NCBI GenBank assembly: GCA_029237695.1 | Contig: CM055274.1 | Location: 22,929,505 to 22,993,504 of the forward strand | Direction of reading: 5' to 3' | DNA from: Conchocele bisecta | Lineage: Eukaryota; Mollusca; Bivalvia; Lucinida; Thyasiridae | DNA: 64,000 nucleotides | In this document: in pieces, positions 11,067 to 20,702 of the stretch | Layout: every line of letters begins with the position of its first letter | How positions within the stretch are numbered: position 1 is the stretch's first letter | Program-made: the position numbers and the translations under genes | Notes under the pieces: generated by a model | The model's database searches: none | The model's input: only the letters and a program-made list of their open reading frames with translations | Told to the model about the DNA's origin: nothing

Positions 11067-11120
11067 GGTTTCACTGGGTTTCGAACCCACAACCTCCGTT
11101 TTTACAAGCCAATAATTCCA
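11067..11120 (-). repeat. tRNA-like remnant
   Basis: Minus strand GGAGGTTGTGGGTTCGAAACCC contains a B box in a T-arm-like hairpin; the 5' half of a tRNA is not convincing. Probably a degraded SINE head. Confidence 0.3.
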
Positions 11121-11306
11121 GCACAAAAATATTTACACAATTCCCTAACATTTAATTGGTCCGTAGCAAGTCTCTGCACAGAATTTATATCCCAGTAAAC
11201 TCCCACGCCGAACTACTTTCCGTAACTGTGAGGCGCAGTAAAAATAATTCTTAAGAAAACGGTAAATAAACACATTTTCGGATGAATTTATTTCAAATGC
11301 TGGAAT

Positions 11307-11451
11307 TATAAGGAATGAATGGCCTTTTTGTTGAATTTATCGGGGATATAAACTTGTAAAAGTCGCGGGAATACTGGATCGTCCAGTATTCCCGCGACTT
11401 TTCCAAGTTTATACCCCGATAAATTCCACAAAAATGCCATTCATTCCTATA
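11307..11451. mobile_element. Palindromic MITE, TATAAGGAATGAATG family, copy 1
   Basis: A nearly perfect hairpin about 145 bp long; arms TATAAGGAATGAATG...TTTATCGGGG.TATAAACTT...GTCGCGGGAATACTGGA. A second copy is at 17561-17721 with a different loop (CGAGGCCTTCCGGCCTTCG). Confidence 0.88.
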
Positions 11452-11500
11452 ATTTCTTTAGCACCAGACCATCAGTGCTGTGTAGATTTGAATTGTTAAT

Positions 11501-11936
11501 TATCCCGTCAACACAGTGCGTATGTGCCGTGAAACACGGTGCCGTGAAACATTTTTGATATCCAGTCAATACTATTTTTGCATTTTACAGCCATTTGTAG
11601 GTGTTGACAGGATAAATAGAATAGTAGGTTAGTGCCGTGAATGGAAAAAAATATCTGGCGCGGCACGGAAACGGGATGTGCTCGGCAGAGCCTCGCCCAT
11701 CCCGTTTCCTGAGCCTTGCCAGATATTTTTTCCCATTCACGGCACTAACCTACTATTCTCTATCTATTTTCCTTATTTCTGAACCAAAGTATATGTTGTG
11801 ACCACTCATTTGAACCGTCTCGGCGAGACGGTTCAAATGAGTGGTGACAACATATACTTCTGATGAGAAATAAAGAAATTCCTGAGCGTTGCCGGATATT
11901 TTTTCCCATTCACGGCACTAACCTACTATTCTCTAT
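11501..11936 (+). mobile_element. Composite double-hairpin element, copy A
   Basis: Order: CCCGTCAACACAGTG, a direct pair GTGCCGTGAAACA, GGTGTTGACAGG, a large palindrome at 11618-11759 (AGAATAGTAGGTTAGTGCCG arms), then a second palindrome at 11790-11856 (GTTGTGACCACTCATTTGAA arms). The same order occurs at 15488-15963 and inverted at 33085-33519. No open frame. Confidence 0.85.
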
Positions 11937-12186
11937 TTTTAGAATACTAGTATGTAAGAAACCGTCAAAACTTGACTAAATAAAAAACTGGTAAGGGTCT
12001 CCAGTTTTCTACACAGCATTGCCGTATGCAACTTTATGAGGAAAATTTCAACCATCCAAATTAAAGATTCTCGCTCATACATTGTATTCATTTAAATTTA
12101 CACATTGGTCGAGAAACTAGGGCAAACATTAAATATGATGAGCTTGCTGTTGACAGACGTAAACCCCCATTCAACGAATACATTTG

Positions 12187-12372
12187 GTTGTGACTGGAGA
12201 TACGGGGCTTAAGGGATTTGTGACCAGTGTTGCTCCTAATCAAATAGCGCGCTCCTGTAGCCTGACGACTTATATTGCTTGTTACAAGCATGGCGTGTGT
12301 CTCGTTGATGGAATGGCGAACAGTGCAGATACTGTTCAGAGTGTGTGTAAGCTACACACTATTATAACCATT
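12187..12372. repeat. Dispersed repeat, TGTGACTGGAGA family
   Basis: TGTGACTGGAGATACGGGGC, TTGTGACCAGTGT, GAACAGTGCAGATACTGTTC. Relatives at 47889-48098 (foldback with TGTGACTGGAGAA ends), 35030-35120 and 36358-36480. Confidence 0.6.
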
Positions 12373-12608
12373 GAACATAGTTCGGTTTTCTGGATAGTGA
12401 AATTTTAATTCATGTATCATTTTCATGTAAAACGTTCAATATATAGAAAAGTCCACGTATTATTTGATCACCCCTGGTATATTTTATGTTATTCCTGTTC
12501 GGCAGTATCATGGATCTGTTGACTCTGATTTATAAATGTGCAATAGACCCCGGATTACCGATACTACTACTGCGTGCGTGCGTGTGTGTATCACGAGGCA
12601 CCATTGGT

Positions 12609-13000
12609 CAAGGTGTATGATCACGTGGTATTAACAACAACAACAACAACAAGTACTGAAACTTGTAGAATCCACCTGATTCAAAGTACGTATTCTTTTA
12701 TATTGTCCATATTACGTAACGGATTTTGATGAAATATGGCGCATCAAACGCGTCTTGTTAAGCTGTATTTGGTGGTCTCTGTATTTCCGCCCAAACTTCC
12801 GACACGGAAATCGATTCTTCGCAAAAACGACATAAGTCTGTGCCGAACTCCCTAGACCACAGAATACAGCTCATGAAGACGCGTTTGCTGCGCCATATGT
12901 CATCAAAGTCCGTTGCATATTAAGGAAAATATCAAATAATACTTACTTTGGAGTGGGCGACGTTGTTGTTGTTGTTATAACCACGTGATCATGCACCTTA
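12609..13000. mobile_element. Foldback element with (CAA)n arms, 6-bp TSD
   Basis: 392 bp. Left end CAAGGTGTATGATCACGTGG then ACAACAACAACAACAACAAG; right end is the complement, ending GATCATGCACCTTA. Flanked on both sides by ATTGGT (12603-12608 and 13001-13006), a plausible target duplication. Internally GAAATCGATTCTTCGCAAAA and ATGAAGACGCGTTTGCTGCG. No coding frame. A full copy is at 16995-17391 and partial copies at about 1420 and 8155. Confidence 0.85.
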
Positions 13001-13734
13001 ATTGGTGCTCAATAACTAAAGTGGTTTGAGCACCGTGTCTCAGCTGGCGTCTCCGATATTCAATATATAGTACGTGTTTCACCGTCACGCAGGGCGACTC
13101 ACAACCAGAACATTTGTGTTAAAATATGGGAGAGACGAGTCGCTAAAAGATTTCGGCCTAGGTTTCCTCGGCAACTTTCACTAGAATTACGTTACTGTTT
13201 ATCCACTTGGTATCACTTATTTATTATACACATTAATGTAGATGTATATCATGTACACCGTGGTCAGTCCTAAATTTATACAAACCATTTTGATGTACCA
13301 CGTCTCTTCCACACGCGGACTGGGCTGCAGACTCGACATACTCACAGGCTACAGGAATTACTTGTTTTTGATTATTACTTTAATAACAAAACTTAGAGCA
13401 CACTTTTAAATGTTGGTATAAAATGGTCAGATAATCAATGGTATACACACAATTCGTTAGTTTATCTAAAGGAACACTGACAAGCATGTAATAATACGTT
13501 TCATTGTGTGTCGTTACCAACTGTTAGTAACGACGTCAGCCATGTCAAAAGCGAAAATGGAAGCGACATTTCCGACGTCATTTACTCGATAATGTCATTT
13601 ATGCCATAAGGTACATTTTCGCACGACGCGGCTCATATGCAAATATAAAATGGCAAAACAAAAATCCATACCGTAAGTATTAAGGCATATGCAAATTATT
13701 ATAAATAGTATGTCAACTGTAAAACAGTATATCA

Positions 13735-14134
13735 GGGCTCCAGATACGGAATTAGTAATTGAGTATTGTCACTCCATCATTTCTGAAGCAATTGGGTATT
13801 TCAAAATTTAATTGTGTAAAACAGAATCACACTACTGTTTACATATTAGCAGGCCGCACTTATTGAATAGTTTGATTCTAAATGAAAACACATATTTGTA
13901 TTTCATTAGAATTGTCTCCTTGAAGACAATTCTAATGAAATACCAAGATGTGTTTTCATGGAAAAATAAGAAAATATGCTATATTTGTGATCTGTTTATT
14001 GTTTTCTGTAGCATGATAAAGATACCACAAATGTTTTATTGCTTTTTGATACTCAGTACTTCTGATTGATTTCAATTGTGTTTTTGGCAATTTTAATTGG
14101 GTATTTACGCAAATACGCACCTTATCTGGAGCGC
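13735..14134. mobile_element. GCTCCAGATAAGG family element, copy 1
   Basis: Ends GGGCTCCAGATACGGAATTA and CGCACCTTATCTGGAGCGC are inverted. The interior shows an inner hairpin TTTCATTAGAATTGTC...GACAATTCTAATGAAA and TGTGTTTTCATGGAAAAATA. Copies at 20272-20661, 39216-39562 and 54735-55050. No conserved frame across copies. Confidence 0.8.
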
Positions 14135-14269
14135 TGGTATCTATTTAAAGCTACACTTTGTGTCAATAGTATAGCCTCTCTAGACCATAAGCCAAAATTT
14201 GAAGATGAAATCCTAAAAAACTAACTCCTCATGCCTCAGTGTAGTTACGGCCCTGCTGATATGTTTTAA

Positions 14270-14542
14270 TTAGTTATACTAATTAAATGCGTCACCTGAA
14301 ACAATAATAATTTCGACAGATTGTAAAGAATGACCATTGCATATCAAAAAGTAAATACAGAGTATAAATAGTAATGTCCGTTAACATTTTAAGGACACAC
14401 GGTTATTGCCCCTGATATCAGTGTGGAGAATTACGTGGGGTAATGGTGAATGAATGTTCATTTTGCCAGAAAATGTCTCGGATGGTGTCTCTGATATAAA
14501 GAACATTTTGTGCTTACTGAGTGGGCATGTACCTTTAAGGTC
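14270..14542 (+). repeat. TTAA-flanked MITE family, 3' part
   Basis: From TTAGTTATACTAATTAAATG through GGTTATTGCCCCTGATATCA to the intact right end GAGTGGGCATGTACCT followed by TTAA. Confidence 0.75.
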
Positions 14543-14929
14543 TGTTCCCTAATTGCTACACATCGGGGTTCGTCTCAAGGTGTTCGGTAAATTGTTAACA
14601 TATGTGCAGCTATATCATCTCAGGTACTGAATGTGATACCATATTATTTGTTGCTTCAATGTCGATTAAAACGTATGCTCAGAATAGTAGCTGCAAACAG
14701 AGATATTAATGTTTAGTATTGGTAAAAATCCATCTGATACCGTGGAAAAATAGTATCACATGTCTATTATGCATGTATCCCCTATGTGTGTACTATTTTC
14801 AGGGCGTGGGGTCACATGGTTTCCGAACGGCGAGCCTCGCCATTGTTATCCATTTCATAGCCTTGCATGATACATCGATGGTCTAGTAACATAAGGTCGT
14901 CTAGACCATCGACATTTGATGTCCAATAG

Positions 14930-15327
14930 AGACCTCCATGCTAGTGTTTTCAATATCAAGTTTCTCTGGCAAGCCTCGGAACTCATATGAATTCATGCCG
15001 TTTCCGAAGCGAGCCTGATAAACTTGATATCAAAATACACTAGCATGGTATTCTATTTTTGAGGTAACGGTTTTGGCTACATAATGAGCAATTATGACGT
15101 TGTTTTCGTAGAAAATAATGCGGACTTCTTTCCGTGGCGTCATTCCACTGACGTAATGCGATAACATCATGTGACGCCGCTCGACCAATGAAACGTCAGT
15201 TTACAATGTGTTGTAACACGGATATTCGTATCAGGTCAATGCCTGATACGGCAATATGTTATCAACCAGTCCGTATTCGGCCAATACAAAGTTCCTTACC
15301 TGATAAATTACACTATCCTGGTATTCT
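14930..15327 (-). mobile_element. CRE-rich foldback element, copy 2
   Basis: Reverse-order relative of 637-1033: palindrome at 14938-15056 (CTAGTGTTTTCAATATCAAG / CTTGATATCAAAATACACTAG), then TGACGT-rich sequence, ending TACACTATCCTGGTATTCTC. That terminal repeat runs directly into the splice acceptor of the exon at 15341. Confidence 0.75.
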
Positions 15328-15340
15328 CTCTGTATTTCAG

Positions 15341-15463
15341 ATTGCCATATGCATCCTATTTCGGAGGAGCGGGCGCAATAAGCAAAGACCAATTCTTAAA
15401 AATAAATGGCTTTTCAAACCTGTATTACGGCTGGGGAGGTGAAGACGACGATCTGCATGACAG
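15341..15463 (+). CDS. B4GALT: B4GALT exon with YFGG and GWGGEDDD catalytic motifs
   Basis: Acceptor CTGTATTTCAG at 15340; donor GACAG|GTAAGG after 15463; length 123 bp. It encodes LPYASYFGGAGAISKDQFLK, INGFSNLYYGWGGEDDDLHD and the first two bases of Arg. GWGGEDDD (15429-15452) carries the Trp of the flexible loop and the catalytic-base acidic residues of the family. The Tyr of SYFGG (codon 15357-15359) aligns with bovine B4GALT1 Tyr289, the residue that favours UDP-Gal; insect and nematode beta-4-GalNAc transferases have Ile here. This predicts galactosyltransferase specificity. Confidence 0.96.
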
Positions 15464-15487
15464 GTAAGGCTGCTACTACTGTCTGTT

Positions 15488-15963
15488 AACCCGTCAACAC
15501 AGTGTGTATGTGCCGTGAAACACGGTGCCGTGAAACATTTTTGATATCCTATCAATACGACCTAATCACTGCGTATGAATATGTGCGGTGACTGGGGTTA
15601 TTTATTTTGCATTTAACAGCCATTTGTAGGTGTTGACGGCATAAATAGAATAGTAGGTTAGTGCTGTGAATGGGAATAATACCTGGCGCGGCACGGAAAC
15701 GGGATATGCTCGGCAGAGCCTCGCCCATCCCGTTTCCTAAGCCTTGCCAGATATTTTTCCCATTCACGGCACTAACCTACTATTCTCTATCTATTTTCCT
15801 TATTTCAGAACCAAAGCATATGTTGTGACCACTCATTTGAACCGTCTCGGCGAGACGGTTCAAATGAGTGGTCACAACATATACTTCTGATGAGAAATAA
15901 AGAAATTCCTGAGCGTTGCCGGATATTTTTTCCCATTCACGGCACTAACCTACTATTCTCTAT
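15488..15963 (+). mobile_element. Composite double-hairpin element, copy B
   Basis: Same module order as copy A (11501-11936). Palindromes at about 15646-15787 and 15820-15887. Begins 24 bp after the donor of the GWGGEDDD exon. Confidence 0.85.
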
Positions 15964-16289
15964 TTTCACATACAATCCGTGTACACTATCGCCAGCGCTA
16001 ATGTTGCCGCTAATCTTTCCATTATTTGTCAATTTCTTTATTTTAAAATACTTGAATATTGTGCTTGAAAACCAAGCATCTTGATTGCCTGTTCCTGAAC
16101 CGTGCTACAGCTCTACTCAGACAATCAAATTGCGAATTGGAATTTCAAATTTATTTGCAGAAACGTATTAACGCAGGCTGTTATGGCTGTTACCATTGGG
16201 ACAATTGTATATGTCGGTTACTACTGTCTGTTTCATATACATTCCGCCGATGGAGTTTGGACAATTGCATATGCATGTTGCTTTTTAAG

Positions 16290-16570
16290 TAGCAAACGGT
16301 GCTTTTGTTGGTTTAAACGTGTCCTGTTTAAACAAACAAAAACAATTAAGATGAGTAAACGGCACGACATACATTGAAGAAAACGACACAGAATGCGTTG
16401 ACAGTAACGTCAGGCGTTTACATAGTCGGGAGCCGGGTCTTTAAACGAAAATATCGTTTGCGCGTACAGAAACAACCAAAAACTATTCGTCTCAATGCAT
16501 ATTGTTGCGCAAAACGATCGTTGTCACTTCGTTTTCTATTCATTTTCGCTTGTTCGTTTGGAAACCTTCA
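16290..16570. repeat. Dispersed repeat rich in AAACGAT/AAACG motifs
   Basis: Contains GTTTAAACAAACAAAAAC, AACGATCGTTGT and CGAAAATATCGTTTGCG; a related stretch lies at 33838-34300 around AAAACGATCGTTTT. No coding potential. Confidence 0.5.
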
Positions 16571-16632
16571 ACACAGTTTCGCTGTTCTGACTCTTTAACA
16601 TACCCAGGTTGTATATGTCTGTTACTACTGTG

Positions 16633-16850
16633 TACAGTGGAACCTCTCTAAACCGGACACCCTGGGGGTCCCCAGGGTGTCCGGTTTAGAGAGGTTCCAC
16701 TGTAAATCAGACATATGACAATACCAAGGCATGCGGGTGTGTTTCGCGAACTTGCACCGGCATTATCATCATCGACAGGTGGCAATGAATGTCATGAAAC
16801 TAAGGATACAGGGACTGCCTGTGTGTTCGGTTTAGAGAGGTTCTACTGTA
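16633..16850. mobile_element. pogo/Tigger-like MITE with CAGT...ACTG ends
   Basis: Starts with a perfect 72-bp palindrome (16633-16704; TACAGTGGAACCTCTCTAAA arms) and ends GGTTTAGAGAGGTTCTACTGTA at 16850. CAGTxGAACCTCTxTA termini with TA flanks are typical of pogo/Tigger-type elements. Internal sequence is non-coding. Confidence 0.75.
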
Positions 16851-16994
16851 TTTTATATACAATCATTGGTTGTGAGGCATTTATTTAATACTCTGTGGTG
16901 CTACTCTTTCTTTCACATCGCCCGATTGTTTTTGGACACTTATCCATAGCATATGGGTACTGGATCTCATATTTTATCTTTGATGTATAATATA

Positions 16995-17391
16995 CAAGGT
17001 GCATGATCACGTGGTTACAACAACAACAACGTCGCCCACTCCAAAGTAATTCATATTTGATATTTTCCTTAATATACAACGGACTTTGATGACATATGGC
17101 GCAGCAAACGCGTGTTCATGAACTGCATTTTGTGGTCTAGGGAGTTTGGCACAGACTTATGTCGTTTTAGCGAAGAATCGATTTCCCTGTCGGAGAAACA
17201 GAAATCAATTCCTCGCAAAAACGACAGAAGTTTGGGCGAAAATAAAGAGACCACCAAATGCAGCTTAAGAAGACGAATTTGATGTGCCATATTACATCGA
17301 AATCCGTTACGTAATAAGGACACTATAAAAGAATACGTACTTTGAATCGGTACTTGTTGTTGTTGTTAGTACCACGTGATCATACACCTTG
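16995..17391. mobile_element. Foldback with (CAA)n arms, second full copy
   Basis: 397 bp, ends CAAGGTGCATGATCACGTGG and CACGTGATCATACACCTTG. Same interior as 12609-13000, with an extra inverted internal piece around TCGATTTCCCTGTCGGAGAA. The flanks are AT-repeat (ATATA), so a target duplication cannot be judged. Confidence 0.85.
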
Positions 17392-17560
17392 ATATATGTC
17401 TGTGTTTCTGTCCGCATAATACACTGCAAATGACATATACAAATGATATATAAACCAAATGCACTATTTTATATGCGATCAAATTCCAAAGGTGTGTGTT
17501 TTACCTCCAAATATACAATGTGCATGTACTATCATAGTTTATTATTTCAAATGCTGGAAT

Positions 17561-17721
17561 TATAAGGAATGAATGACCTTTTTGTGGAATTTATCGGGGA
17601 TATAAACTTGGAAAAGTCGCGGGAATACTGGACGAGGCCTTCCGGCCTTCGTCCAGTATTCCCGCGACTTTTCCAAGTTTATACCCCGATAAATTCCACA
17701 AAAAGACCATTCATTCCTATA
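17561..17721. mobile_element. Palindromic MITE, TATAAGGAATGAATG family, copy 2
   Basis: 161-bp hairpin with the same arms as 11307-11451 and a GC-rich loop GAGGCCTTCCGGCCTTCG. Confidence 0.88.
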
Positions 17722-17855
17722 ATATACAATGTGCATGTACTTTCATAGTAAAACTACATATCAGTTTGCTGTACGCACATATATGTGACAATTATACCAT
17801 GTTGACGACCAAATGTCCACAATTACATACATTATAATTAAACAAATCTGAAACG

Positions 17856-18244
17856 TATGAAAGCGTCCTGGTGCCAATGCTAAACTATTTTGTATCTACT
17901 AAGTCCTAATTAGGAGATTCTAACTCCTAATTAGGAGATACCATCTCCTAATTAGGACATAATATCTCCTAATTAGGACTTATCATCTCCTCATTAGGAA
18001 TTAGTATCTCTTAATTAGGAGGTAATACTTCCTAATTAGGGCTTAGTATATCCTAATTAGGACTAATTATATCGTAATTAGGACTCAATATCTCCTAATT
18101 AGGACTTACTATCTGTGTCAATGATATAAATGTTTTATTTCTATCGTATCTCCTAATTAGGACTTAGTATCTCCTAATTGAGAGTTAGTATCTCCTAATT
18201 AGGAGATAAATATAGTTTAGCATTGGCACCAGGCCGCTTCCATA
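17856..18244. mobile_element. TIR element carrying a TAATTA palindrome array, copy 1
   Basis: Terminal inverted repeats of about 32 bp with two mismatches (TATGAAAGCGTCCTGGTGCC / GGCACCAGGCCGCTTCCATA plus AATGCTAAACTAT). Flanked by a 6-bp direct repeat GAAACG (17850-17855, 18245-18250). The interior is about 13 units of CTCCTAATTAGGAG/TAGTAT with one unrelated gap (18110-18150). Ends 43 bp upstream of the exon at 18288. No protein encoded. Confidence 0.88.
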
Positions 18245-18287
18245 GAAACGTTACTCGACCTAACATTCGACTTATTTTTCTCTGCAG

Positions 18288-18389
18288 AGTTTATAATGCC
18301 AACTTAAGCATCTCTCGAAATTCTGTGGAAATAGGGAGATATACAATGCTTGTACACCAACATGCTGCTTCTAATATAAACCCCCAAAG
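18288..18389 (+). CDS. B4GALT: B4GALT exon with metal-binding Met/His motif
   Basis: Acceptor TTTCTCTGCAG at 18287; donor CAAAG|GTACGT after 18389; length 102 bp. It encodes VYNANLSISRNSVEIGRYTM, LVHQHAASNINPQ and two bases of Arg. ISR.....IG...M..H is the conserved block. Met (18346-18348) and His (18355-18357) align with bovine Met344 and His347, the two other Mn2+ ligands. NLS at residues 5-7 is a possible N-glycosylation sequon. Compared with vertebrate B4GALT1 the block is one codon shorter. A TAATTA-array element ends only 43 bp upstream and a MITE begins 31 bp downstream. Confidence 0.94.
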
Positions 18390-18621
18390 GTACGTGTATC
18401 GTCTTTATATTTAAGCAATATTAAAGGTACATGCCCAGTCAGTAGGCACAACATGTTCTTTATAGGAATTAAATAAGTGTATAATTGTGTCACTATTCCA
18501 CCAGTTCTAAAAAGTACGAGTGCCCGCTGTACATATATAATCATTTAGTAATATTTATTTTACTGATAGAGACGCGCGATGGTATCAGGCTATTTTCATA
18601 TGCCAAAGAGGTATGATATTT

Positions 18622-19128
18622 CTCCGGTGGGGGGGGGGGGGGGGTATACTGGAGTCAGGTTGTGCGCGGGTGCGCGCGTCCGTCCGTCACTAAACTTAAC
18701 ATCAGATAAATATGTTATAACTTCTATTTCCTTCATCTAAGATACTTAATATTGCACACATGCATTACTGTAAGGCTCTACTACCATGCTGTGCCAAATC
18801 CACGATCGTCCAACCCCCGCTGGTCCCAAGGTTAAGAAGGTCAAATACTTAGTCTCTTTACAAAACTTAACATCATAGAAATATGTTATAACTTCTATTA
18901 CCTTCATCTAAAATGCTTAATATTTCACACATGCATTCCTCTAAAGCTCTACTATCATGTTGTGACAAATCCCTGCTGATCTCTAGGTCAATTTCACATA
19001 CTTAGTCGCTTTACAAAACTTAACATCAGAGAAATCGGTTATAACTTCTATTTCCTTGCTCGAATCTGTTTCCCATTTCACACACGCATTGCTCCAATGG
19101 ACCTCTACCACCCTGTGACAAATTCACG
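18622..19128 (+). repeat. G-run/GGTATACTGGAGTCAGG head followed by 3 tandem ~165-bp units
   Basis: A run of about 18 G leads into GTATACTGGAGTCAGGTTGT and CCGTCCGTC, then three diverged units with AAACTTAACATCA.A.AAAT, TTATAACTTCTATT and CACACATGCATT. The same architecture is at 62228-64000. Confidence 0.75.
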
Positions 19129-19320
19129 TTTTTAATTATTCATACTAATTAAATGTGTCACCTGAAAAAATAATATGTTCGACAGATTATAAAGTATGAT
19201 CGTTGCACATCAAAAAATTAATACAGATATTAAATAGTAATGACCGTTAACATTTTAAGGAAACACGGTTATCGTCCCTGATATCAATGTGGAAATTTAC
19301 AACTGATATAAATTGCATAA

Positions 19321-19695
19321 TACAGTGCAACCGCTCTACAACAGCCACCCATGGGAAGACGCAAAACTGGCTGTTGTAGAGAGGTGGCTGTTGTAGGGAG
19401 GTTAATACTGAATTAAATTTGATCGTCCGCTGTTCATTTATTTTCTTTGATAATTCTCATCAAAAACATGCTTTGGCAACAGTTTAGAATCATTTCCAAT
19501 GGAAATGATTCTAAAATGTTGCCAGAGCATGTGTTTATTGAGAAAGAAGGAAAAGCAACAGCAGACGACACATTTTGTGTTCAGCAGTCTAAGGGTTAGA
19601 TACAGAGGAAATAATACATTTGGGATATAAAATAGCGGCTGTTATAGAGAGGATGTTGTTGTAGAGAGGTGGCCGTTCGGGGAGGTTCGACTGTA
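19321..19695. mobile_element. pogo-like element inserted at TA within the MITE
   Basis: Begins TACAGTGCAACCGCTCTACA, ends GGGGAGGTTCGACTGTA. Several GGCTGTTGTAGAGAGG motifs near both ends. An inner palindrome is at about 19450-19520. Flanking MITE sequence is continuous across the element apart from a TA duplication. Confidence 0.78.
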
Positions 19696-19799
19696 CTGCC
19701 AATCAATACGAGGGGTGAATGAATGTTTATTTTGCCAGAAAATGTCTGTGATATAAAGAGCATTCCTACTGAGTGGGCATGTACCTTTAACTGTTAAAA

Positions 19800-20271
19800 G
19801 TACTGTCCGGATTTGTTCCTGGTTCCACAATGTAATTCATTGGGATATAAACGCAATACGTTAAATGGGCGTTTCTGAACAAAATCGGGGATTAGTAAAA
19901 ACAAAAATATAATACTGAAAAATAACTACATATGCTATTTTTTCCGTATCAAAAACAAGTTTTCTGGAGGGGGGATTCAGGGGTTGCAACTCCCCCCCCC
20001 CCCCCCCTCCCCACCTTCAGCCACGGAGTTTACCACCAGTTGGAATCTGAATTTAAATGCCGTAAAAGACAGGAAAGTGCATTTCGAAAAGCTCGAAAAT
20101 AGGACAACCCTTTAGTTGCGAACGGTATCGCTTGCAATTACTCCCGTACCGTCCGTAGCTAGATTGCAAGAGTTACCTTCGCAACTACAACCCCCCTAGT
20201 TCCCCAAATGCTGGATCCGCCCCTGGGTTACTAATTTATTTGTTTTAATTAATTACACTAGCGTCTTGAAT
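19800..20271. other. Intron sequence, poly-C tract, otherwise unremarkable
   Basis: Contains a C-run at about 19992-20008 in a GGGATTCAGGGGTTGCAACT/CCCC context and a segment GCAATTACTCCCGTACCGTC. Nothing coding. Confidence 0.4.
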
Positions 20272-20661
20272 TGCTCCAGATAAGGAATTAGTAATTGAGT
20301 AATTTCACTCCATCATTTCTGAAGCAATTGGGTATTTCAATATTTTAATTGGGTAAAATAAAATCACACTACTGTGTACACATCAACAGACAGCAATTAT
20401 TGAATAGTTTGCTTCGAAATGAAAACATATATTGGCATTTCATTAGAAATGTCTCCTTAGAGACAATTCTAATGAAATACCAAGATGTGTTTTCATGGAA
20501 AATAGGAAAAATATGCTATAGTTGTGGTCTGTTTATTGTTGTCTGCAGCATGATATAGGTACCACGACATTGGTTTTGCTTTTTGATACTCGCTACTTCT
20601 GATTTCAATTGGGTTTTTTGGAAATTTCAATTTACACAAATACGCAGCTTATCTGGAGCTC
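20272..20661. mobile_element. GCTCCAGATAAGG family element, copy 2
   Basis: Inverted ends GCTCCAGATAAGG / CAGCTTATCTGGAGC; inner hairpin TTTCATTAGAAATGTC...GACAATTCTAATGAAA. Confidence 0.8.
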
Positions 20662-20702
20662 TGAGTCTTATAATAGGAACTTCTTTCGAAATGTGGCATA
20701 AT

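Larger units (their letters stand above)
18421..19790 (+). mobile_element. TTAA-flanked MITE, copy 3, with two insertions
   Basis: Bounded by TTAA on both sides with TIRs AGGTACATGCCCAGTCAGTA and TACTGAGTGGGCATGTACCT. Family blocks are split by a head-plus-tandem repeat (18622-19128) and a CAGT...ACTG element (19321-19695). Removing the inserts restores the family order. Confidence 0.82.
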
